Shown piece after piece: positions 22,882-33,411 of a stretch of DNA of 64,000 bases; position 1 is the stretch's first letter; every line of letters starts with the position of its first letter. The notes beneath the pieces were generated by a model. That model did no database searches and was not told the origin of the DNA. It was given only the letters and a program-made list of their open reading frames with translations. Source of the stretch: Dipteronia dyeriana (taxonomy: Eukaryota; Streptophyta; Magnoliopsida; Sapindales; Sapindaceae); the NCBI GenBank assembly GCA_032871835.1, contig CM065300.1, positions 8,947,768 to 9,011,767 on the forward strand. Direction: 5' to 3'. Both the position numbers and the translations under genes were made by a program.

Positions 22882-25800
22882 CTACTTTTTCCACTTGAGA
22901 TAGCTGAAAAATGGTTTCTCTGAAACAGGTATGCACTTGACGACCCAACCGATTGGCCAAGAAGCAGCTGCAAATCCGATGCACACACCCCATTGTCCCA
23001 AGTTCAGCCTTTCTGTATCTGCAAACTTCTTCAGAAATTCCACCATCACTACTTGAAGAACAATGGTTATCCCAATAATCCCCAAAAACAACCTGTTCTT
23101 ATGGATTCCCTCAAACACATTTTTCTTTTCAAGCTTCCTTGCATTGAATTCGTTGAAGACTTGGCAAAGCACAAACGTGTTGAAAATCAAGGTGTCCTTT
23201 ACCTTCTCACTGACACCAAAGATGGATTCACCTCTGAATTGTAAGGTCAAGAGGATAGCTATCTGATACATAGCTTGAGCCAGAAGATTCCTCCACATAA
23301 TGTTGGTGATAAGTGGTGCAGTACGACCCACAGGTGGTTTGTCCATGAGCTCCTTGGTGGGCTGCTCTGTAGCGAGAGCCAGAGCACCTAATGTATCCAT
23401 GATAAGGTTCACCCACAATAACTGGACTGCAGTTAAAGGGACTTCACCAGCAGAAACTGCAGCAACAAAGTTGATCACGAGAGCAGCAACATTTACCGTA
23501 AGCTGAAACTGAATGAATTTCTGGATGTTGGTATAGACACATCTTCCCCATCTGAGGACAGTGGCTACTGAAGAAAAATTGTCATCCAAGATGACAATAT
23601 CTGAGCTTTCCTTGGCCACTTCAGTGCCTTGAATTCCCATAGATAGTCCTATATCTGCCTCCTTCAAAGCTGGTGCATCGTTTGTGCCATCTCCAGTGAC
23701 TGCAACCACATGACCTTTCAGTTTCAAGCACTGTACCATGAGCAGTTTGTCGAAAGGAGAGGATCTTGCCATCACGCTTATTCTTTCAACTTTCTCCATT
23801 CTCTCTTCATGTGTGTAGTTTCTGAATTCCTCTCCCTCTACCACTGCTCCACTGGATAAGTCCTGATTGGGCCCGAGTATTCCACATTCAGTGGCTATGG
23901 CTCTTGCAGTGAAAACATTATCGCCAGTGATCATCTTGACGTTGACTCCAGCATGTTGGCAATCTTCCACTGCTTTCCTTGCCCCTGGACGACACGGGTC
24001 CTTGATGCCCACCAGACCTAATAGGCTCAAATTATCTTCATCTAGCTTTTTCAGATCATCTGCATCATCATTCTCTTCTTCGGAAACCTGTTTATGTGCA
24101 AAAGCAATGCATCGAAGGCTGCTAGCAGCCATACCTTGTATAATTTGCTCAAATTTCTCCCTTTCACCGTCATCCAGTTGTTTCTTCATTCCAGAAGCTT
24201 CATAGTAACTGGAACACATTGCTAGAATCATCTCTGCTGCTCCTTTCCAGTGCACGTGGATTGTGTTGTCTGCATTCTTCCTCATCAAAACCCCGCTCCG
24301 CTTCTTTTGTGAATTGAAGGCTTCAACTTTGAGAAGGATACAACTCTGCTTCATTTCCTCCATATCCATGTTCAGTTCCTGCACAGCCCAAGACAGAATA
24401 GCCTTTTCGGTGGGACTGCCTGAGAACTCATATTCTGATCCTGAACTTGTCTTGTAGACACTACCAGTCGTATTCAGAGAAACTCCTTGTTGGATCAATT
24501 CGACAATCCATGGAGAGATTGAAGAAGCAGCACCCTCTATAACATGTTCTTTTCCATGCCAAAACTTGGTCACCTTCATCTGGTTCAGAGTGAGAGTGCC
24601 CGTTTTATCGGTACAAATAGTTGTTGCAGACCCCATCGTCTCACAGGCTGAGAGCTTCCTCACCATAGCGTGATCACCCATCATTCTCTTCATGGAATAG
24701 GCAAGAGTAAGTGTAACAGCTAATGGAAGACCTTCTGGTATGGCAACCACAATAATAGTAACTGCAGCAGCCACAATCCGCACAACAGCATTCACTATAT
24801 TGTCGGACTTTGTCTTGCTTCCATTGTACTCCTGGTTTCCATTCTCATCTGTTGTATTTCCTGTGAAATAGCGTACCAACAATACTACAAGAACTAAGAA
24901 AGCAACTGCCAAACCAACCTTGCCTATTGATGAAGTTAGTTTGTTGAGCCGTGCTTGTAAAGGTGTTTCTTCGCTGGTGTCACGACTGATTTGGCTCATC
25001 ATTTGGCCCCATGTTGTGTTCATACCGACTGATGTGGCAAGCATACAGGCATAGCCATCAACCACCTTGGTACCAGAGAACAAGAATGGATTTCGGCTCC
25101 TGTTTACTTCCACATGATCGCTCTCCCCCGTCATGCTGGATTCATCCACTTGTAATGAATGCCCTTCTAGGAGCAATCCATCAGCAGGAATTTGATCTCC
25201 AATTTTCAAGCATATAACATCGCCGACAACAATTTCAAATATTGAAATTTGTTGGCGTCTGCCTTTTCTGATGACCTCAATTTGGATATTATTACTGACC
25301 TTTGATAATTTGTCGAATTGTCTGTTTTGCCTGTAGTTACTTACCGCCGATACAGCAATGACTAGAAATACTGCAACGAATATGCTCCCACCGTCGTACC
25401 AGCCATCCTTGGGGCCATGCTCTTTGATTCCAAAACCAAGAGAGAGTGCAGCACAGCCTAAAAGAATCAGAATGGTTAGATCTTTAAAAGCTTCCACGAC
25501 AAAATGAAAGAAGCTCTTTGTTGGCGGTTTGTTATATGTGTTTGAACCGAATGCCTCTTGTCTGCGGGCAACATCTTCTTGACTACCAGTTATGCCTCCA
25601 CTGATATCAGTTTCAAGAGCAGAAACCACCCCAGGAGTCCCGCCAAATTTTCGAAGTTGGTCGAGATTTTTCTCCTTGAGAATCTCATTAAGACTTGTCT
25701 GATCAATCTGGAATGATTTATTTTCTGTAGGAGGTTCAAGATTGACAACAATATAAGGAGAGTGCGAAACCTTATTACACTTGTTTGTGGTTGTGGCTTT

Positions 25801-25938
25801 TTTGGCTAGAGAAAGCAGAGTTCTGGAACAGTAGATTTTAGCAAAGGCAGAGTGCCACTTTTTGTTGGGTTTGCTAAGGGTTGCAGGAACATCAAGTAGA
25901 AACTCAATGCAAACGTTTGCATTGAAAATTGCAGTCAT
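22882..25938 (-). CDS. ACA12: P2B-type autoinhibited Ca2+-ATPase, ACA12/ACA13-like, copy 2
   Basis: Intronless, 1018 residues, very similar to copies 1 and 3. TGES, PEGLP, DKTGTLT, KGAAE, TGDN and GDGTNDAP are all intact and no frame damage is seen, so it should be an active Ca2+ pump. The frame stays open for 38 further codons upstream (to 26052), but those contain no ATG. The first ATG at 25938 (MTAIFNANVCIEF) aligns with the start of the other copies and is chosen here. The N-terminal segment (PNKKWHSAFAKIYCSRTLL) resembles copy 3, whereas the first membrane hairpin (EHGPKDGWYDGG) resembles copy 1. Copy 2 alone has EERMEKVERISVM where copies 1 and 3 read EERMDKVDKICVM. It lies in tandem with, and is transcribed in the same direction as, copies 1 and 3. 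Confidence 0.97.
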   Translation of the reverse strand: MTAIFNANVCIEFLLDVPATLSKPNKKWHSAFAKIYCSRTLLSLAKKATTTNKCNKVSHSPYIVVNLEPPTENKSFQIDQTSLNEILKEKNLDQLRKFGGTPGVVSALETDISGGITGSQEDVARRQEAFGSNTYNKPPTKSFFHFVVEAFKDLTILILLGCAALSLGFGIKEHGPKDGWYDGGSIFVAVFLVIAVSAVSNYRQNRQFDKLSKVSNNIQIEVIRKGRRQQISIFEIVVGDVICLKIGDQIPADGLLLEGHSLQVDESSMTGESDHVEVNRSRNPFLFSGTKVVDGYACMLATSVGMNTTWGQMMSQISRDTSEETPLQARLNKLTSSIGKVGLAVAFLVLVVLLVRYFTGNTTDENGNQEYNGSKTKSDNIVNAVVRIVAAAVTIIVVAIPEGLPLAVTLTLAYSMKRMMGDHAMVRKLSACETMGSATTICTDKTGTLTLNQMKVTKFWHGKEHVIEGAASSISPWIVELIQQGVSLNTTGSVYKTSSGSEYEFSGSPTEKAILSWAVQELNMDMEEMKQSCILLKVEAFNSQKKRSGVLMRKNADNTIHVHWKGAAEMILAMCSSYYEASGMKKQLDDGEREKFEQIIQGMAASSLRCIAFAHKQVSEEENDDADDLKKLDEDNLSLLGLVGIKDPCRPGARKAVEDCQHAGVNVKMITGDNVFTARAIATECGILGPNQDLSSGAVVEGEEFRNYTHEERMEKVERISVMARSSPFDKLLMVQCLKLKGHVVAVTGDGTNDAPALKEADIGLSMGIQGTEVAKESSDIVILDDNFSSVATVLRWGRCVYTNIQKFIQFQLTVNVAALVINFVAAVSAGEVPLTAVQLLWVNLIMDTLGALALATEQPTKELMDKPPVGRTAPLITNIMWRNLLAQAMYQIAILLTLQFRGESIFGVSEKVKDTLIFNTFVLCQVFNEFNARKLEKKNVFEGIHKNRLFLGIIGITIVLQVVMVEFLKKFADTERLNLGQWGVCIGFAAASWPIGWVVKCIPVSEKPFFSYLKWKK

Positions 25939-26099
25939 AATAGTATTTCCAAGAACAAAAACACAAATAAAAGGTTTTAAGATGCAAACTGAGAAATAAA
26001 TCGACAATATAGTGTACCTTGTATACAGAACTGCAAAATGACAAGAAATCAAAGAAAAGTTGCTGGATGAGATTTATGAGAACTTGAGGATATATACTC

Positions 26100-26105
26100 T
26101 TTATA
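26100..26105 (-). promoter_or_regulatory. TATA box of copy 2
   Basis: TATAAA on the minus strand in sequence alignable with the TATA region of copies 1 and 3. It is about 160 bp upstream of the ATG. Confidence 0.6.
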
Positions 26106-26169
26106 GAAATGTATTTGTGTATGTTCGAGGAAGCTGCTACTTAAGAATTCTGGTTTAAACAATCAATTG

Positions 26170-26198
26170 ACGCGTTGACCGCCGTAATAGTTACGCGG
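26170..26198 (-). promoter_or_regulatory. Paired CGCG boxes upstream of copy 2
   Basis: ACGCGT at 26170-26175 and ACGCGG at 26193-26198, in the same order as in copy 1. A TTGACC W-box-like core overlaps at 26175-26180. These are candidate CAMTA and WRKY sites; function is inferred. Confidence 0.5.
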
Positions 26199-26229
26199 AA
26201 AAAAAAAACAGCTGCGAGGGTGGTTCAAA

Positions 26230-27589
26230 TTTTTTGTATGATTATTTTTGAGCGAGGGTAGCTCAAGTCTAACCCCTTTAAGCAATTGAATTGAGGGGCA
26301 GGGGCATGTTTGGCTGAGTTCTTACAAAACTTCCATTAATAAAAGCTTTAATCGTAGTAGATTTATTATAAATAGAGTTTTTTTTTAAAATATATATAAT
26401 TATTTAATTGATAGACTTTTTAAATATATATATATTTAGAGAAATATCTCTTCATGAGCTTTTGTCTAGTAGAGGTTTAACCCCTACTCAATTAAAAATA
26501 TATATTTTTTTAAAGCCTAACCAAACAACTTTAAAAAATTCAAATAGATGTTCGTAGAACTTTTGAGTTAGTAGAAAGATCAATCAAACGAACACCGAAT
26601 CCTTAATTTTAATGAAAAAAAATACAAATACTTTTAAAAACTTTTTAAATTTTTAGTCCTTCTAATATGTTTAGAAGGTAAAATGACCATTATACCCTTT
26701 CAAATGTCTAAAGGGTCTGCAAAGTCAATTTTGTTCTCCAATGGTCAAAATGATCATGCTGCCCTTTAAATTTTAAATCTAATAAGTATTTACATATTTA
26801 AAAATAAAAGAAAACTTTTAAAATTAAATACAAATAAAAACATAATTTAATTATTCATATGGTGAGATCAAATCTCCAGATTGAGAAAGGGAAGGAGAGA
26901 GCGGCAGAGAGAAAAAAAAGATAGAAAATGGAATCAAGGCAAGAGAAAGAGAAGAAGAGAACGACAGAAGAGAGGAAAAGAAAGAAGATAATCAAGGAGA
27001 GAGAGATCGGTGGAGGACATAGGGGAGAGAGAATAAAAGTTTGAAAGTGATGTTTTAATTTTTTTCAATATTAAATTTTAATATCTTTTAATAATTATTG
27101 GGTTTGATATTGGTAATTTTTTTTAAATTGTTTTTTTAGGAATGATGCGGTGATGAATTGAATCTGGGTTTGAATGAACATGGGTTGGGGGTTTGATTGA
27201 ATATGTTGAATTCAATTTTTATTTAATCCAATCAAATTTAATTAATTTATTTAATAAGTAATTTAATTAGTTTTATTTTTATATTTAATTAATTATAAAT
27301 TTAATTAGTTTTTTTTTAATTAATTTCAAAACTTCTTTTCATTGGACAAGCACAAACTTCTAAAAACTCTAACAATGAATTATCGTCTTATAATCGTTGA
27401 CTTGACGGAATTCTGAAAGACTCTATCGGAATTAAATGGTAGAGATTAAAATATGGATTAATTGAAAACCTTTGGATCTACATAGCCAATAGTGAAACGA
27501 CGTTGATTAAAATGGATAATATGGTATACCATAGATATGAAAATGATATTTATCCACTTTTTAAATAAACTAAATGTCAAACCAAATCA
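26230..27589. other. AT-rich DNA with decayed repeats
   Basis: A purine-rich segment at 26875-27050 (GAGAGA, AAGAAG) and a part near 27400-27450 resembling the right end of the MULE family at 8625-10599 (GACGGAATT…AAATGGTAGAGA). Probably an old element too decayed to delimit. No gene. Confidence 0.4.
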
Positions 27590-28990
27590 TCAAGTTTCAT
27601 TTTGACTAAGGTTTTATTCGATATGAATAAATCATTATTCTTAAATTTAATTACTTAAGTATAAACCAAAACTACCACTTTCTCACTTTGATACGACAGA
27701 AATTTGAATTTTAAGTTTTTTTTTTTTTTGAAATAAAAATATAGAATTTAAGACTTCTTGTACAAGGCCCTTTCAAAAACAAAGCAAAAAAAAAGTACCT
27801 ATTATAGTATACAAGTCCTTATCAACTTGTCACCCCTAAGGAAAGAAGAAGTTAAGCAGGCTTTTATTAGGTACTTCCCCTCACTCACCCCCGGTAATCA
27901 AGTTCACTTTTTTAATTAGGAGCGGAATTCATATATTTTTATTAAAATATCTCTAAATAAGATTAATAAAAAAATAATTGTGTATATATTCTTTCATTAA
28001 TATCTCATATGAAATGAAATTACGTTGTAAATATTTATATATATATTATAACATAAGGGTATTAATTAACTTTGTACAAATTTGATTCCATTTCTAATTC
28101 TTTAAAATTAGTAAACACTAGAATAGAATTTAGTAACTTAATTTCGATTCCCCTCCATTTCTCTTTCCAATGGAACTTGATTCCGATTCATTTCATTTCC
28201 GATTAGTAAACGCGCTTTGGAATTCAAAAATCTCACTTAAATATCTGCTTAGTAACTTTGATAAAAACTTCAATAAGATAGGCGTAGGTAGTGTGCACAA
28301 CCTATATACATTCTGAGCTTACTCCAAGTTCACACACTTTTATTTTCCTTTCCTGTTTGAATAGCATAATACTATGTAACGTAACCTGATATATACATTT
28401 TGAGCTTACTCCATATTCACACACTTTTGTTTTTCCTCGATTTACATTGTTATTTTCCTATTCAATAATTTGAATCATGAACTATCATGTAACGCGGCCA
28501 ACTATATACATTTTGAGCCTATTTTTTCCTTGATTTACATTGTTATTTTCCTTTCCTATTTGAATCACGTAATGTCATGTGACGTAGCCTACTCCATATG
28601 CATGCGCTTTTGCTTTCCTTGATTTACATTGTTATTGTCCTTTAGTTTAATCAAATGAAATAAGGGGAGAATTCCCGAATTTATGAGTGAGTCTCGTGTT
28701 ACTTCCATTTATAACAAGTTATTCGAAGTCTAATAGACAAGCTACACTTCTTCTTAATCTCCAAGTATTCGTCTCCTTTTCAATGATTCTGCATATATGC
28801 TTCCAAACCAAGTAATTTCTCACCAAGTCTCTTATCTTTAAATAGAATAATATCAACGGTCCTCTTAACTTGTGCAGCAATTATCAAAATGATAAAATTG
28901 AATATACTCCGAACGCGTTAAAAAAAAAAATCGATTGTATGTCAATGTAATGCAAAATCACATAGAACTTGGACAAATATTTTAGATGTA
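27590..28990. repeat. Duplicated upstream segment of copy 2
   Basis: Colinear in pieces with 44010-45590 upstream of copy 3: 27595-27715 with 44015-44140, 28260-28640 with 44187-44400, and 28690-28960 with 45300-45590. It also contains short internal tandem copies of an ACACTTTTATTTTCC…GATTTACATTGTTATT unit (28330-28640). No coding potential. Confidence 0.7.
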
Positions 28991-29205
28991 TATATTAATC
29001 GACAAATATTTGATCAGAACATTGATTTTTTTTTTATCTTAACAAATTAATAAAAAGTCAATATAAGTAATGGATAATAAAGTAATAGGGGTGTAGAACA
29101 ACAAAACAAAGTTTGCCTAGTCCTGTCACCCTGTAATTGTTCAAAAAAAAATGCTGAGAAGTTCGGTACTCCAAACCAAATTGAGGTCGACGTCATATAT
29201 ATACA

Positions 29206-29690
29206 CGTGAAGTTGTGTTTGAAAGTGATTCGAAGGTTGCGGTTTATTGGATTAATGGTAAAGGTATTGGAAGTTATTCCCATGTCAACTTTATTTATGA
29301 TTTCTGTAACTATCTAAAGTTTCTAGGCGGTGAGATAAAATTCAAATCGAGAGCTTCCAATCATTTCACGGATTGGTTTGCCAAGTTGGGTTCGGAAGGG
29401 GATTTCTTGAATGGGAGGATTTTGGTAGCTGATTGGTGTGTGTTTAGTTTGTTTTTTTTGCTTTGCTTCTTTTGTTTGTGTGGTTCAGCGGGCCTGTGGC
29501 GTTGTCTTCGTTTCTGCTCTGTTTCTTGGCGTTGCTGTGGTGCGTCTGTGGCCTGGGTATGGTCTCAGTTCTGTGTTGGGGTTTTGTTGCTTTGTACTTT
29601 TGTTTGGTCGTATATTTGGCCTTTTGGCCCTCTAAGTAGGACACTGCAATTTCCATCCATCTAGGAGGGGACAATCTTTTGAGTTTTTTT
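29206..29690 (+). pseudogene. LINE (non-LTR retrotransposon) RNase H end, plus strand
   Basis: Translates as FESDSKVAVYWINGKGIG…VNFIYDFCNYLKFLGG…SNHFTDWFAKLGSEGD, the RNase H segment found at the 3' end of plant LINE polyproteins (second Asp and the His-Asp region visible). It is followed by a T/G-rich 3' region. Everything 5' (endonuclease, reverse transcriptase) is absent, as expected of a 5'-truncated LINE insertion. Confidence 0.75.
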
Positions 29691-30008
29691 TTTAATATAT
29701 ACATATATACGGTTCTTAAAAATCAAGTTTATTCGTAAGTTTTTTTTATATATAAATTGTTAGTCTTGTTTGATAAAGAATGAAGATAGAAAACTATGGA
29801 TATGCATTAGAGGATAAAGAATTTAATATGGTAATTAAAAATTTAGAAGAGAATATTTATTATGTAATATTTAATCTAATGATTTAGGAGAAATAATTTC
29901 TTTTTTTTTAGAATAGGAGTTCTAAAAAATAAAAGGGATAATCTTGAAAAAAAAAACGTCTTTAGATTTTTTTTTTAATTTAAATTTTGAAAATAGAATA
30001 CCTTTAGA

Positions 30009-30557
30009 TTTTTTTATTTTTTTTTTACAACAAACGAATTGATTGATTAAAAGAGAAACAAACCAAGAAAGGCAATCAAGAGGACACGAACAAAGTCCAA
30101 GCTAAAAACAAAAAATACACAAAAACAAGCGGGAAAACAGAATAAAAATACAGAGACTGAGTAACTAGATCAGCCCAAATCATTCCATTCTAATCTATCC
30201 CCTACTCCGCTTAAGCCATTTTTCGCGAGACAATCCGTAAAGGAATTAGCGTTCCTATGCACAAACTTGATCGATAGCCCACTCCACGAAAGGAGAAGTT
30301 GTCTAATATCATAAACAAAATTGACCAACTTGAGTTCCCAATACCTTCATCGTTGCACTAAGAGACCGTTGTCTTTGAATCGCTCAAAATGTCAATGCAA
30401 CGCCCATTCAGAAACTGGTTGTCAAAAATCAATTGGCAAGCTCTATGAATTGCAAGCACTTCAACAGTAACAGCATCCAACCTTCCCATAGAAAAGAAAA
30501 ATATACAAAAGATCTTGCCGCCATGATCACGAAGAACACCACCGATGTCAGCGTCAA
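30009..30557 (-). pseudogene. LINE RNase H end, minus strand
   Basis: On the minus strand it reads ADIGGVLRDHGGKIFC…VEVLAIHRACQLI…DILSDSK, then a stop and a frameshift, then LVNFVYDIRQLLLSWSGL…NSFTDCLAKNGLSG. It is the same RNase H family as the plus-strand copy 500 bp away. Coding ends at 30170. The T-run at 30009-30026 is the poly(A) tail of the insertion. At the other end, a 19-bp direct repeat (AAATTAAAAATGCTTTGAT) lies at about 30555 and 30590. Confidence 0.8.
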
Positions 30558-30604
30558 ATTAAAAATGCTTTGATTTCCTTTTAATATTAAATTAAAAATG
30601 CTTT

Positions 30605-32054
30605 GATGACATGGTCCCCAGTGTCCACTTCATCATCTCTATCTATAGTATATATGATTAATTACATTTTGAATACATACGGCGAATCCCCATTTTATGA
30701 GCAATTAAACTTTGGGCAAACTATTAAGTAAATACAAATATCATAAAGAGTAACGCTATTTTATTTAAATTTGGTGTCTAAATGATATGGCAACACTCGA
30801 GTCTATTCATTTAAATTGGATTAGATTTACATGATTTAAATGAATGGATTGGAGTGTTGATACATCATTTGGGTACTAAATTTGAACAAAATAACATTAC
30901 TCTTCTAAGTAAGGATTATTTGACCCATCAAATAAGTTCATCGTCAAATCTGGAATGTGAATGCATCATGCTGCATATATGGATCGAAATTTTCCTCCTC
31001 TATCGATAAATATATATCAATGAGTTGAACGTATACTGTTATATTTAATTGTTTTGACCCGGTGTGTATATATTTATCGGTGTTTATCCATAATATGTGG
31101 TCCACATGCTAATACACCGATATATTTTATATTAATACGTACAAAGGAAGAAAAATACCAACTTGATCGGTTCATTTGAAATGTCAAATTTGGTCGACAG
31201 TAATATATCCAAAATGTGACATTATTGAATATAACCTAAACCCACTGGCTCCGCGTGGACGTAATATATTCAGTACTCTCGAGTCTTGACCGGTACAAAG
31301 TAGGCAATTGTGGGTGGACGCATGCATGGATTTGTTGGGTTCAGGTTTGGCAAATTCATCAGTTTTTGTTAGCATGCAGCTTTGAGGAACTTTCTCTCCG
31401 ATGTGTACAAAAGACAGTGGAAAAGTCCTGGTAATAAATCTGAATGAAAACACAAGGAAAAAAAAATCACAATGTCAAGAAGAATCATCATAAAATGCAA
31501 GAAATTGTGTGATGATGAGAATGAATCACTATATTGTACTGGTGCATGGTTTTCAGATGAGGATTGAGGAAGAAGGCGCTGTTTAAAATTGTTGTTTATA
31601 GTTTCATAAGAGAACAATTTTTGTAAGCAGTAAATAACTGAAGATACAGTTTCTCATATCATTTCCTAAAAAGAGTTGGAGAAGGGTAGGACATGAAGGA
31701 ATTCCATATTACTATTTAATTTGCAAGTACTTTGGAAATAACGTGCATTTGCATGCATTGTTTCATGTTCATAGATCATTCATGTAGTATTACAACGTTT
31801 GCATCAATACAAATACGACTCGTTTAATTAAAATACGTGAGGGTCAGTGTGACAATTTCACAAGATTGAAACAATTTATTTACTAAACCGTCCATTGAAT
31901 CTATTTAATGAATGAGAACACAACACATGGATAAAGCAGCAAAAATCATAAAATGCAGGCCACGTATTAATTCTTTTCAAAAGGTAAGTGTAAACAGGTT
32001 CCTTTAAAAGAATGAAATGTTATACTGTTTATATATACCGTCATTATATAAATA
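30605..32054. repeat. Duplicated non-coding block R2 (continues at 37085-37260)
   Basis: Colinear with 54720-56110, interrupted by a MITE at 30746-30904. The part 31975-32040 also matches R1. Homology stops at the MULE inserted at 32063 and resumes at 37085-37260, which matches 56140-56520. The region is therefore one ancestral segment split by the insertion. No protein-coding potential recognised. Confidence 0.75.
30746..30904. mobile_element. Palindromic MITE, family P, copy 1
   Basis: Ends AAGAGTAAC and GTTACTCTT-like, with inverted arms of about 50 bp containing GCAACACTC / GAGTGTTG. Related copies lie at 32350-32518 and 38011-38162. Confidence 0.7.
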
Positions 32055-32349
32055 AATGTATAGGGATATTGAGATTTTAGCGTGTTTGCATTTATATGAG
32101 TTTTGTCTATTAGTTTTTAGAATTATTAAGTTTAGTATTTCTGTTAGAAATTCTATGCAAACAACCAGAATATCATTGTCAAAGGGTACGGTGATCGAAA
32201 TACCCTTAAAAAAAGCAGTTTTTTTGAAAAAGACCATTATACCCTCTATTCTGTCTCATGTGAGAAAAGTTTAAAAAATTTGATGATAAAAAAAAATTAA
32301 CATTTTAATTTTAATTTGTAAAAAATTGAAAATAATCAAGGAAAAAAAT

Positions 32350-32518
32350 AAAAGTAATGTTACTTTGTCCAAATCTGGTGCACAAATGATGTGGCAACAC
32401 TCTAGTTCATTCCTTTAAATCATACAAATCTAATCCAATTTAAATGAATGAACTAGAGTGTTGTCACATCATTTAAGCATCATGTTTGGATACCAAATTT
32501 GAACAAAATAGTATTATT
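32350..32518. mobile_element. Palindromic MITE, family P, copy 2
   Basis: Same arms as 30746-30904 (GGCAACACTCTAG / CTAGAGTGTTGTC), with a palindromic AAATGAATGAACTAGAGTG interior. It lies inside the MULE at 32063-36902. Confidence 0.65.
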
Positions 32519-33411
32519 TAAACAAAATTTTAGGGCAGATCCGGATTAAGGTTCTTTATCATAACTTTAAATGTAGGGGGTGGGGTTCCCTTACACACCA
32601 CAAAGAAAAACAAAAAACAAAAAATCAATGGAGATCATCGGTTCTTTATTCTCAACCAAAAATCAACCAGTTTTTAAAATTACCAGTTCTTCATTCTCAA
32701 TCAAAACTCAAAATCAATCCAGATTTTTTTCTTCTGAATTTTTTATCATCAAACATAAATTCATCTTTTTCAATCCTAAACACATATCAATCTTCTACAA
32801 TATCAAATAGACCAAACTTCCACAATCTCAACAAAAATCCATATACTTTTATCTCTAACTAATAAAAAAAAAATATACATTCAGATTTTTTCTTCTGTAA
32901 ATCAATTCTTCATAAAGTCAAACACAAATCCATCTTCTTCAATGTGAAACACAAATCAATCTTCTACAATCTCAAACTTGATGGATGGCAGCAGATCTAC
33001 AAAAATTAAAAAGAAATCTGGAGAAGATTGAAGAATGACGAAAAAGAGAGAAAAGAAGATTTTGGTTGAAGAGAGAGAAGAGAAGATCTGGTGCGATACT
33101 AGATCTCACACCAATTGATTTTTTTTTTTAATTGAAACAGGTGGAGATCTCACCAAATCTCCTTGGTGCCATATTTTCCATGGATATTGCACCACATCTT
33201 ATCAATTATATATGGAGGAGAGGTTGCAGCGGCGGTGAAGCTTTGGTGGACGGTGTGCAACGACAGTGGGAGGGCATGATGGCAGTCTGAGGTCGTGGCG
33301 GCAGCGGGAGGTCACATCGATTATGGTGAGGCGGTTGTTGGTGATGCAATTGAAGTTGGAGTTGGAGATGGTAAGGGTGTTGGTGATGATGTGGGTTGAT
33401 GTGGTGGTTAT

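Noticed and set aside
25939..26052. 38-codon in-frame N-terminal extension of ATPase copy 2
   Set aside because: It contains no ATG, lies in sequence homologous to the 5' UTR and intron of copy 1, and is not shared as protein by the other copies.
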